This document shows positions 42,777 through 50,467 of a stretch of 64,000 bases of DNA, in pieces. Where the stretch lies: positions 1 to 64,000 of the forward strand of contig NZ_JAGFNS010000013.1 of NCBI RefSeq assembly GCF_017592555.1. The letters are read 5' to 3'. Each line of letters opens with the position of its first letter. Within the stretch, counting starts at the first letter, position 1. The notes beneath the pieces are model-generated. The model worked only from the letters and a program-made list of their open reading frames with translations. It did not search any database and was not told the origin of the DNA. Origin of the DNA: Actinoplanes flavus. Its GTDB lineage: Bacteria > Actinomycetota > Actinomycetes > Mycobacteriales > Micromonosporaceae. The translations under genes were made by a program, and so were the position numbers.

Positions 42777-44458
42777 TGCTTCTCCTCGCGCAGCACCATC
42801 CGGGCGTAGCCGGGTTCACCGCGGAGCAGGTCCCGGTGCCGGCCGGCGGCCACCAGCCGGCCGTCCTCGACGTAGCAGACGTGATCGGTGCGGCTCAGCA
42901 CCAGCGGGCTGGACGTGCACACCACGGTGGTCCGGCCGCTGCGGGCGGCGCGCAGCCGCTCGGCGATGCGGGCCTCGGTGTGCGCGTCGACGGCGTTCGT
43001 CGGCTCCACCAGGATCAGCACCTCGGGGTCGGCGAGCAGCGCGCGGGCCAGGCGCAGCCGCTGCTGCTGGCCACCGGAGAAGCAGCGGCCGCGGTCGGCT
43101 GTCACGGTGTCCAGGGCGTTCGGGAGCGCGTCGACGATGTCGGTGGCGGCGGCGGCCGCGAGCGCCCGGGCGACGCCACCACGGCCGTCCGGGTCCAGAT
43201 CGGATCCGAGCCGGCCGGAGAAGAGGCGGGCGTCGTTGTCGACGACCAGGATCCGGTTCCGCACCTCGGCCAGGGCCACCGCCGACAGTGGCACTCCGTC
43301 CATCGTGGCGCCCTCGGCGTACCGGCCGAGCCGGTCGGCGATCCGGGCCGCGTCGGCCGGCGTGGACGCCACGATCGCGGTCAGCCGGCCCGGCGGGATC
43401 CGCACCCCCGACCCGGAATCGGCCAGCTCACCCGACGGCAGCGGGACCGGCGCCGGTGGATCCGGCAGGTCGCCCACCACCCGCAGCACGGCCACCACCC
43501 GGCGGCTCGACACGTGACCGCGGGTCATCTTGTCGAGCACGTCGGTGAGCTGGCGCAGCGGGGCGACCAGGAAGGCGGCGTACGCGTAGAACGACACCAG
43601 CTGCCCCACGGTGATCCGCCCGTCCGCCGCGAACCGGGCGCCCAGCCAGGTGACCAGCACCAGGAACGCCCCGGGCAGCAGCACCTGGGCCGCCTCCAGC
43701 AGCGATTCGACGCGCGCCGTGCGTACCCCCGCCGCGCGCAGCGCCTGTGACTCGGCGCGGTAGCGCGCCGCCATGGCCGACTCCCCGCCCACGCCGCGCA
43801 GCACCCGCAGCCCGCCGACCAGGTCCGCGGCCCGGCCGGTCAGACGGCCCTGGCTCTCCCGGTACGCCTTCTGCCGCCGGTGCAGCGGCCGGATCAGCAG
43901 ACCCACCACGAGCATCAGCAGCGGCACCCCGACCAGCACGATCAGGCCCAACGGCACCGACGTGCGCAGCAGCACCACGGTGATGGTGACCACGGCCAGC
44001 AGCGAGCCGGCGCCGCGCGAGGTGATGTCCACGGCGCCGCCGATGTGGGTGATGTCCGAGGTGCCGATCGCGACCACCTCGCCCGCGTCCAGCCGCCGCG
44101 GCAGGGTGGAGCCGAGCCGGTTCGCCTGCCGGACCACCACCTGCACCGTCCGGAAGGCGGCGGCCAGCCAGTTGGTCACCGCGAACCGGTGCCGGGTGAT
44201 GCCGGTCAGCGCCTGCACCACACCGACGCCGAACAGCAGCAGCGCCCCGGCGAGCAGGGCCGCGGCGTCGCGGTTCACGGCGGCGTCGACGGCCCGGCCG
44301 ACCAGGGCCGGCACCAGGGCCTGACAGCCCATCCAGGCGATCGCCAGCAGGGCCGCCGCCGCGACCGTCAGCCGGGAACGCCGGATCAGCCAGAACAGAT
44401 ATCGAGTGGCGGACCGGGAGTCGGGTGTGCCGGGATCGGTGACGGGCAGTCTTCGCAT
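42773..44458 (-). CDS. ABC exporter subunit A (degenerate Walker A, active signature)
   Basis: A 561-residue half-transporter with six membrane helices (about 30-310). The ATPase domain lacks a Walker A P-loop (the position reads IVASTPADAARIA), and Walker B has Val for Asp (LILVEPT), but the signature FSGGQQQR is intact. In heterodimeric exporters one of two ATP sites is often dead; the lost P-loop here would face the partner's altered LSPAQ, leaving one complete site. First of the two genes; the ATG start has no strong upstream operon. Confidence 0.85.
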   Translation of the reverse strand: MRRLPVTDPGTPDSRSATRYLFWLIRRSRLTVAAAALLAIAWMGCQALVPALVGRAVDAAVNRDAAALLAGALLLFGVGVVQALTGITRHRFAVTNWLAAAFRTVQVVVRQANRLGSTLPRRLDAGEVVAIGTSDITHIGGAVDITSRGAGSLLAVVTITVVLLRTSVPLGLIVLVGVPLLMLVVGLLIRPLHRRQKAYRESQGRLTGRAADLVGGLRVLRGVGGESAMAARYRAESQALRAAGVRTARVESLLEAAQVLLPGAFLVLVTWLGARFAADGRITVGQLVSFYAYAAFLVAPLRQLTDVLDKMTRGHVSSRRVVAVLRVVGDLPDPPAPVPLPSGELADSGSGVRIPPGRLTAIVASTPADAARIADRLGRYAEGATMDGVPLSAVALAEVRNRILVVDNDARLFSGRLGSDLDPDGRGGVARALAAAAATDIVDALPNALDTVTADRGRCFSGGQQQRLRLARALLADPEVLILVEPTNAVDAHTEARIAERLRAARSGRTTVVCTSSPLVLSRTDHVCYVEDGRLVAAGRHRDLLRGEPGYARMVLREEKQ

Positions 44459-44500
44459 CAGGCCCCGACGGTAAGGGCCGCGACGCGCCGACGGCGAGGG

Positions 44501-44755
44501 TCAGCGATCGACCGGGGTGAAATCCCAGACGTGCGGAGCGCGTGCCACCAGCTTCTCCGGCGGCGTCAGCAGGCTCTCGGGGGTATTGCGCCATTTGGTG
44601 ATGACGACGATGCGATGATCGGTGGACGAATAGACGTCACTCGACACATGTTGTGGCAGTACCTCCAGAGCCGGCACCGCCGTGTCGCAGACCCAGGCCA
44701 GCAGCTCGTCGAAGCCACTGCGCGAGGCCCGCACCTCCCACATCCGCGCGATCAT
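44501..44755 (-). CDS. Small ABM-like protein
   Basis: An 84-residue protein resembling the antibiotic biosynthesis monooxygenase (ABM) dimeric alpha/beta-barrel fold (MWEVRA, FDELLAWVCDTAVPALE, SSDVYSSTDHRIVVITKW). ATG 44755 has AGGAAG five bases upstream and lies nine bases after tsaD, so it is the last gene of the tsa operon. Function unknown; heme- or quinone-handling roles are known in the family but not supported here. Confidence 0.68.
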   Translation of the reverse strand: MIARMWEVRASRSGFDELLAWVCDTAVPALEVLPQHVSSDVYSSTDHRIVVITKWRNTPESLLTPPEKLVARAPHVWDFTPVDR

Positions 44756-44764
44756 GAACGCTTC

Positions 44765-45817
44765 CTACCCCGGCACGCTCACCGCGGTCAAACTCATCGC
44801 GGAATCCGCGGGCAGGTCCAGGCGGCTCGGAGCGACGCCGGCCTTCACCAGATGCGAGCCGAGTGCCGCGACCATCGCGCCGTTGTCGGTGCACAAACCC
44901 GGACGGGGTACGCGGACCGCGATCCCGTACTTCGCGGCCCGTTCCTCGGCGAGCACGCGCAGTCGCGAGTTCGCCGCCACCCCACCGCCGATGACCAGGG
45001 TGCCCACCCCGTTCGCCCGGCAGGCGTCGATCGCCTTGGCGGTCAGCACGTCACAGACCGCCTCCTGGAAGCTCGCCGAGACGTCCGCCACCGGCACCGG
45101 CTCGCCGGCCCGCTCCCGGCTCTCCACCCAGCGGGCCACCGCCGTCTTGAGCCCGGAGAAGGAGAAGTCGAACCGGTGCGCCGCCAGGTCCTTCGCGGCG
45201 GTCAGCCCCCGCGGGAACGCGATCGACGCCGGATCGCCCTCGCGAGCCGCCCGGTCGATGATCGGCCCACCCGGGAAGCCCAGGCCGAGCAGCCGGGCCA
45301 CCTTGTCGAAGGCCTCCCCGGCCGCGTCGTCGATGGTCGCCCCGAGCGGCGTCACACCCGCGGTCAGGTCGTCGACCAGCAGCAGCGAGGAGTGGCCGCC
45401 GGAGACCAGCATCGCCACCGCCGGCTCGGGCAGCGGACCGTGCTCCAGGGTGTCCACCGCCACGTGCGCGGCCAGGTGGTTCACGCCGTAGATCGGCTTC
45501 TCGGCGGCGAGAGCGTAGCCCTTCGCCGCGGCCACCCCGACCAGCAGCGCGCCGGCCAGGCCGGGCCCGCTGGTGACGGCGATCGCGTCGACGTCGGCGA
45601 GGGTCACCCCGGCCTCGTCGAGGGCCCGCTGCATGGTCGGGACCAGCGCCTCCAGGTGCGCCCGGCTGGCCACCTCCGGCACCACCCCACCGAAGCGGGC
45701 GTGCTGGTCCACGCTGGAGGCCAGCGCGTCGGCGAGCAGGGTGTGCCCGCGCACGATGCCGACACCGGTCTCGTCGCAGGAGGTCTCGATCCCGAGGACC
45801 AGGGGTTCGTCACGCAT
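44765..45817 (-). CDS. tsaD: tRNA N6-threonylcarbamoyladenosine transferase TsaD
   Basis: Transfers the threonylcarbamoyl group to A37 of ANN-decoding tRNAs, with TsaB and TsaE encoded in the same operon. It is 350 residues. It opens VLGIETSCDETG; the metal-binding HxxxH is in VNHLAAHV, and ASK-HA fold motifs follow (LVSGGHSSLLLVDD, DDAAGEAFDKVAR, GGGVAANSRLR). It overlaps rimI by 8 nt. Confidence 0.97.
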   Translation of the reverse strand: MRDEPLVLGIETSCDETGVGIVRGHTLLADALASSVDQHARFGGVVPEVASRAHLEALVPTMQRALDEAGVTLADVDAIAVTSGPGLAGALLVGVAAAKGYALAAEKPIYGVNHLAAHVAVDTLEHGPLPEPAVAMLVSGGHSSLLLVDDLTAGVTPLGATIDDAAGEAFDKVARLLGLGFPGGPIIDRAAREGDPASIAFPRGLTAAKDLAAHRFDFSFSGLKTAVARWVESRERAGEPVPVADVSASFQEAVCDVLTAKAIDACRANGVGTLVIGGGVAANSRLRVLAEERAAKYGIAVRVPRPGLCTDNGAMVAALGSHLVKAGVAPSRLDLPADSAMSLTAVSVPG

Positions 45818-46364
45818 CGCGCATCATCACCAGGGCGTCCGTGTTGCTGGGTTGGTAGTAGCCGCGCCGGATACCGACCGGCTCGAAGTCGTACTCGGCG
45901 TAGAGGCGTTGCGCGGCCGCGTTGTCCACCGCCACCTCCAGCAGCGTCTTGCGGGCCCCGCGCCGGGCCGCCTCGGCGAGCAGCGCCTCCAGCAGGACAC
46001 GGCCGATCCCCCGCCGTTGCGCGTCCCGGCGGACCGCGATGTTCTGCACCCAGGACTCGTGCTCGTCCACGACGGACAGTCCGGCGTAACCGGCCACCGC
46101 GCCGTCCGCCTCCGTGGCGACCAGGTAGAACTGGCGGGTGGCCAGCTCGTTCCAGAACATGGCGGCGGACCACTTCTCCGGGCCGAAGAGGTCCTCCTCT
46201 ATCGGCATCACCTCGTCGATGTGCCACCAGCGAAAACGCTCGATGACGTACGCGCCCGCCTCTTTTGCGCTCGCGGTCGCGGTCGCCGCGTCCGCTTCTT
46301 CTACGCCCGCGGTCGCCGCGTCCGCTTCTTTTGCGGTCGCGGTCGCCGGATGGTCGGCGCCCAT
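45810..46364 (-). CDS. rimI: Ribosomal protein S18-alanine N-acetyltransferase RimI with repeat-rich N-terminus
   Basis: A GNAT acetyltransferase, 184 residues. The acetyl-CoA loop RRDAQRRGIGRVLLEALL and the RimI blocks (WSAAMFWNEL, VDNAAAQRLYAEYDFEPVGIRRGYY) are present. The first ~38 residues are a low-complexity Ala/Thr/Asp/Glu stretch (repeats of EADAATA) encoded by a DNA tandem repeat; other RimI proteins start close to the VIERFRWWHIDEVMPIE region. The ATG overlaps the tsaB stop, so the extension seems to be really translated. Confidence 0.9.
   Translation of the reverse strand: MGADHPATATAKEADAATAGVEEADAATATASAKEAGAYVIERFRWWHIDEVMPIEEDLFGPEKWSAAMFWNELATRQFYLVATEADGAVAGYAGLSVVDEHESWVQNIAVRRDAQRRGIGRVLLEALLAEAARRGARKTLLEVAVDNAAAQRLYAEYDFEPVGIRRGYYQPSNTDALVMMRDA
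46261..46350. repeat. 30-36 bp tandem repeat inside rimI
   Basis: About 2.7 copies of a unit TCTT(T/C)T(G/A)CG ... CGCGGTCGCCGCGTCCGCT. Units are multiples of three and keep the reading frame, so copy number could vary without a frameshift. Confidence 0.7.
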
Positions 46365-47107
46365 CAGGTGAGCACCGCCTTGCGGGCGGACGGCTCGACC
46401 GCGTCGGGGCGGCGCAGGTAGAGCGGCGTCAGCGCCTCGCTCGGCGCGCCCGCCCGGATCCGCTCGGCCGCGAGCGCGACCAGCGCCGCCCCCGGCGGGT
46501 AGAGCAGATGCTCCTCGACCGGCACGCCGAACACGTCCCCGTACTTCAGGGCGCCCTCACCGGCCGCCCGCTCCACCAGCCCGGCCATCGACGTGCCGCC
46601 GCCCGCCTCCTCGGCGCCGACCAGCACCCCGGCCGGCAGCGAGCCACCGGTGGCGCCGCGCACCAGGGCGGCCACGTCGGCCGGCTTGGCCACCTCCGGC
46701 CCAGTCACCCGCTCGCCGTCCGCGTACGTCCCGAAATACACCTCGCGGCGCCGGGCGTCGGTGGCGATCAGCACCCGGCCGGGCCCCGCCGCGCGCCCGA
46801 GGGCGTCCAGCGAGCACACCCCGTACGTCGGGATGCCCAGCGCCTGCCCCATGCTCGCCGCCGTGGCCAGCCCGACCCGCAGCCCGGTGAACGGCCCCGG
46901 CCCGACCCCGGCCACGATCGCGGTGACGTCGCGGGGCCGGAGCCCGGCGTCGGCGAGCACGGCGGCGATCTCCGGGGCGAGCTTCTCCCCGTGGGCGCGC
47001 GGATCGACGGTGCGCCGCTCCGCCACCCCGGCCAGACCGTCCACGGTCACCTCGACGAGGGCGGCCGTCGAGGCGGGGGTTGCGGTGTCCAGAGCCAGTA
47101 CCAGCAC
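46364..47107 (-). CDS. tsaB: tRNA threonylcarbamoyladenosine biosynthesis protein TsaB
   Basis: A 247-residue ASK-HA-fold partner of TsaD. It opens MLVLALDTATPASTAALVEV and carries the TsaB block VGPGPFTGLRVGLATAASMGQALGIPTYGV. It is the bridge of the TsaBDE complex. It lies nine bases after ung in the operon. Confidence 0.95.
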   Translation of the reverse strand: MLVLALDTATPASTAALVEVTVDGLAGVAERRTVDPRAHGEKLAPEIAAVLADAGLRPRDVTAIVAGVGPGPFTGLRVGLATAASMGQALGIPTYGVCSLDALGRAAGPGRVLIATDARRREVYFGTYADGERVTGPEVAKPADVAALVRGATGGSLPAGVLVGAEEAGGGTSMAGLVERAAGEGALKYGDVFGVPVEEHLLYPPGAALVALAAERIRAGAPSEALTPLYLRRPDAVEPSARKAVLT

Positions 47108-47116
47108 AGGGTGACC

Positions 47117-47800
47117 CTAGACGGTGGCCCGCGGGTCCCAGTCGATGACCGGCCGTCCGCCGTCGGCCAGCGCCTTGTTGGCCGCGCTGAACGGACGGCT
47201 GCCGAGGAACCCGACCCGGTTCAGCGGGCTCGGGTGGCCGGCCTCCAGGATCGCGTGCGCCGGGTTGGTGACCAGCGCCGCCTTCTTCTTCGCATAGCTG
47301 CCCCAGAGCATGAAGACGATCCGCTCGTCACGCTCGTTGAGGGCCTTGATGGTGGCGTCGGTGAACGCCTCCCAGCCCTTGTTGCCGTGCGATCCGGCCT
47401 TGCCGGCCCGGACCGTCAGAACCGCGTTGAGCAGCAGCACACCCTGCCGGGCCCACCCGGTCAGGTCGCCGCCGGCCGGCTTGGGCACGTTCAGGTCCTC
47501 GTTGAGCTCCTTGAAGATGTTGCTCAGCGACGGTGGCCGGCGGACCCCGTCGCGCACGCTGAAGCTGAGACCGTGCGCCTGCCCGGGCCCGTGATAGGGG
47601 TCCTGGCCCAGGATCAGCACGCGGGTCTGCTCCGGGGAACACAGCCGGTACGCCGCGAACAGGTCCTCCACCGGCGGGTAGATGGTCTGCGTCGCGTACT
47701 CCTCGGCCACCCAGGCGCCCAGGGCGGTGGTCGCGGCGTCGTCGAGGTGGGGGGTCAGCTCGGCACGCCACTCGGCGGGCAGCAGCTCGGTCAGGTTCAC
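47117..47800 (-). CDS. ung: Uracil-DNA glycosylase
   Basis: Family 1 UDG, 227 residues, removing uracil from DNA. The water-activating loop GQDPYHGPGQAHGLSFS and the DNA-intercalation loop HPSPLNRVGF are complete, as is the uracil-binding LLLNAVLTVR. The GTG at 47800 overlaps the tsaE stop (GTGA). It is inserted between tsaE and tsaB, which are adjacent in many actinobacteria. Confidence 0.96.
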   Translation of the reverse strand: MNLTELLPAEWRAELTPHLDDAATTALGAWVAEEYATQTIYPPVEDLFAAYRLCSPEQTRVLILGQDPYHGPGQAHGLSFSVRDGVRRPPSLSNIFKELNEDLNVPKPAGGDLTGWARQGVLLLNAVLTVRAGKAGSHGNKGWEAFTDATIKALNERDERIVFMLWGSYAKKKAALVTNPAHAILEAGHPSPLNRVGFLGSRPFSAANKALADGGRPVIDWDPRATV

Positions 47801-48246
47801 ATGCTCTCCAGTCGGTGTGCCCAGTCGCCGCCGTGCGGCGACAACTCCACGATGCGGGTGTCGTCGTCCAGCCGGTCCAGACGGACCTGCAGGTATTCGT
47901 CGTTGAGCTGCTCCACCAGGCCGACACCCCACTCGACGACGGTCACCGCGTCGTCGGCCGAGGCGTCCAGGTCGAGGTCGTCGATCTCGGCGCGCGGGTC
48001 CGGCCGGTCGCCCAGCCGGTACGCGTCGGCGTGCACCAGCGGCACCGGCCCGCGATGCACCCGCGCGATCACGAACGTCGGCGAGGTGATCGGGCCCTCC
48101 ACGCCCAGGCCGGCGCCGATCCCCTGGGCCAGGGCCGTCTTGCCGGCGCCCAGCGGGCCGGTGAGCAGCACCAGGTCACCGGGGCGCAGCAGGCCGGCCA
48201 GCCGCCGCCCGAACGCACGGGTGTCGTCGACCGTCTTCAGCTTCAC
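47797..48246 (-). CDS. tsaE: tRNA threonylcarbamoyladenosine biosynthesis ATPase TsaE
   Basis: A 149-residue P-loop ATPase that regenerates the TsaBD complex. Walker A GPLGAGKTAL and the TsaE blocks SPTFVIARVHRG, LVHADAYRLGD and VVEWGVGLVEQL are visible. It overlaps its neighbours by 4 nt on both sides. Confidence 0.95.
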   Translation of the reverse strand: MKLKTVDDTRAFGRRLAGLLRPGDLVLLTGPLGAGKTALAQGIGAGLGVEGPITSPTFVIARVHRGPVPLVHADAYRLGDRPDPRAEIDDLDLDASADDAVTVVEWGVGLVEQLNDEYLQVRLDRLDDDTRIVELSPHGGDWAHRLESM

Positions 48247-49310
48247 GTGAGTTTCTCCAGGAACGGGATCAGCGCGGCGTTGACCTGGTCGGCCTTCTCC
48301 AGCATCACCACATGGCCGCTGTTCTCGATGGTGAGCAGCTCGGCCTCGGGCAGGTTCTCGATGATCTCCTTGGAGTGGGTGACCGGGGTCAGATAGTCCC
48401 GGTCCCCCACCACGACCAGCACTGGGACGCCGCGCAGCGCGGACAGCGCCGGGATCCGGTTGTGCGTGTAGAGGGTTTGCAGGTACTTGGTGAGCGTCTC
48501 CACCGACGTCTTCGAATTCATGCTCTCGACGAAGGTCACCAGCGACGGGCTGGGCCGGGACTCACCGAACCCGTACCGCCGGGTGAGCAGCCAGGCCAGG
48601 TCGGAGGAGGCGACCCGGGCCCGGTCGATGGTGCCGCCGCCGAGCTGCGCCGCCCTGTCCCACAGCGGGAAGAACGGGGCGCTGACCCGGGCCACCACGT
48701 TGGTGATGCCCAGCTTGGCCTTGTCGAACAGCCCGGCCGAGGTGGAGATCAGCACCACGCCGGTGACCCGGTTGCCGAACCAGGCCGGGAACTGCTCGGC
48801 GAACGCCATGATGGTCATCCCGCCCATCGAGTGGCCGACCAGGATGATCCGGCCCTCGGGCACGGTCTCCTCCAGCACCGCGGCCAGCGAGCGGCCCAGG
48901 GCGGCCAGATCGTACGTCCCCGATTTGAGCTTGCTGGACCGGCCGTGGCCGGGCTGGTCGTAGAAGACCAGCCGGTGCGTGCCGCGCGCGGCCAGCTCCT
49001 TGCGCTGGAAGTAGAAGGTGCCCATGTCCAGCGCGAACCCGTGGACGAAGACGATCGTCGGCTCGGTGCTCGCGCCGGCCGGCTCGATGATCTCCACGTG
49101 CAGATCGGTTCCGTCGGCCGCGGTGACCGTCAGTGACCGGTCGTGCGGCTGGTCGCCGAACGGCTCCTCGACGTAGGGGTCGCCGGGCGCGTTGACCGAC
49201 CGCCGCACCAGCGCCCGCTCCACCGCGAAGGCCGTGGCCAGACCGGCCGCGGCCACACCCACCGCGGCCCCGAATATGCCCGCCCGCTTGGCGGCCTTCG
49301 ACCGCTTCAC
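48243..49310 (-). CDS. Membrane-anchored alpha/beta hydrolase
   Basis: A 355-residue alpha/beta-hydrolase-fold protein. One N-terminal membrane helix (about 10-30, GIFGAAVGVAAAGLATAFAV) precedes a domain with the oxyanion region VFVHGFALD, nucleophile Ser in GHSMGGM, an acid in VVGDRDYLTP and a His in NSGHVVMLE. It sits between alr and tsaE in actinobacterial genomes broadly, overlapping both. The substrate is unknown. Confidence 0.87.
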   Translation of the reverse strand: MKRSKAAKRAGIFGAAVGVAAAGLATAFAVERALVRRSVNAPGDPYVEEPFGDQPHDRSLTVTAADGTDLHVEIIEPAGASTEPTIVFVHGFALDMGTFYFQRKELAARGTHRLVFYDQPGHGRSSKLKSGTYDLAALGRSLAAVLEETVPEGRIILVGHSMGGMTIMAFAEQFPAWFGNRVTGVVLISTSAGLFDKAKLGITNVVARVSAPFFPLWDRAAQLGGGTIDRARVASSDLAWLLTRRYGFGESRPSPSLVTFVESMNSKTSVETLTKYLQTLYTHNRIPALSALRGVPVLVVVGDRDYLTPVTHSKEIIENLPEAELLTIENSGHVVMLEKADQVNAALIPFLEKLT

Positions 49311-50428
49311 GGAGCGACCTCCCCGTCGTAGTGCCGTGGGATCCGGCTGCTGCCGAACCGGGTGACGATCTCGTAGTTGATCGTGCCGGTCGCGGCGGCC
49401 CAGTCGTCGGCCGTCGGCTCGCCGTCGTCGCCCGGCCCGAACAGGACCGCCACGTCACCGGCGGCCACCGGCTCGTCGCCCACGTCCACCACCACCTGAT
49501 CCATGCAGACCCGCCCCGCGATCCGCGCCGTGACGCCACCCACCCGGACCGGGCCGGAGCTGGACGCGTGGCGGGGCACCCCGTCGCCGTAGCCCAGCGG
49601 GACCACGGCCAGGGTGGTCTCCCGGGACGTCGTGTAGGTCAGCCCGTACGACACGCCCTGACCGGCCGGCACCCGTTTGGTCAGCATCACCCGGGCACGG
49701 GCCGTCATGGCGGGACGCAGACCGTACGTCTTCCCGGCGACGGGCGACAGACCGTACGCCGCGATCCCGACCCGGACCAGGTCGAAGTGCGCGTCCGGCC
49801 GGGTCAGCGTGCCGGCCGAGTTGGCGATGTGCCGGTAACGGGGGCTGATCCCGAACGTCTCGGCCAGGGCCAGGCCCTCGCGGAAGGCGGCGAGCTGCCG
49901 GTCGACCGACTCGTGACCGGGCTCGTCGGCGCAGGCGAGGTGACTCCACACGCCGACCGCCTCGATGTCGCCACCGGCCTGGGCCTTGGCCGCCGCCTCG
50001 AACAGCGCGGGCCACTCGGCGGCGACCGCGCCGCCCCGGGCCAGGCCGGTGTCGAGTTTGAGGTGCACCCGGGCCGGGCGGCCGGCCCGGCGGGCGGCGG
50101 CGGCCAGCTCGCCGAGCATGGCCGTGGTCGCGGCGCTCAGGTCGACCCCGGCCTCGATCCCCTCGTGCAGATCGAGCCCGGGAGTGAGCAGCCATGCCAG
50201 GACGGGCGCCTCGACGCCCGCCCGGCGCAGCGTCAGCGCCTCGTCGAGGGTGGCGACACCGAGCCAGGTGGCGCCGCCGGCGAGCGCGGCCCGGGCGGCC
50301 GGCACCATGCCGTGCCCGTAGCCGTCCGCCTTGACCGCCACCAGCACCTCGGCGGAGGTGCGGGCGCACAGCGAAGCGACATTGTCCCGGATCGCGTCCA
50401 GATCGACGCGGACTTCGGCCTGCCACAT
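49307..50428 (-). CDS. alr: Alanine racemase
   Basis: PLP enzyme making D-alanine for peptidoglycan, 373 residues from ATG 50428 (an ATG three codons earlier is possible). The PLP lysine is in VAVKADGYGHG and the catalytic Tyr region is in GVSYGLTYTT, with the substrate loop RVCMDQVVVDVG. It overlaps the hydrolase gene by 4 nt and follows nnrDE. Confidence 0.96.
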   Translation of the reverse strand: MWQAEVRVDLDAIRDNVASLCARTSAEVLVAVKADGYGHGMVPAARAALAGGATWLGVATLDEALTLRRAGVEAPVLAWLLTPGLDLHEGIEAGVDLSAATTAMLGELAAAARRAGRPARVHLKLDTGLARGGAVAAEWPALFEAAAKAQAGGDIEAVGVWSHLACADEPGHESVDRQLAAFREGLALAETFGISPRYRHIANSAGTLTRPDAHFDLVRVGIAAYGLSPVAGKTYGLRPAMTARARVMLTKRVPAGQGVSYGLTYTTSRETTLAVVPLGYGDGVPRHASSSGPVRVGGVTARIAGRVCMDQVVVDVGDEPVAAGDVAVLFGPGDDGEPTADDWAAATGTINYEIVTRFGSSRIPRHYDGEVAP

Positions 50429-50467
50429 GTCATCCACCCTACTGAGGCGTATGACAGTTTCCTGCGG

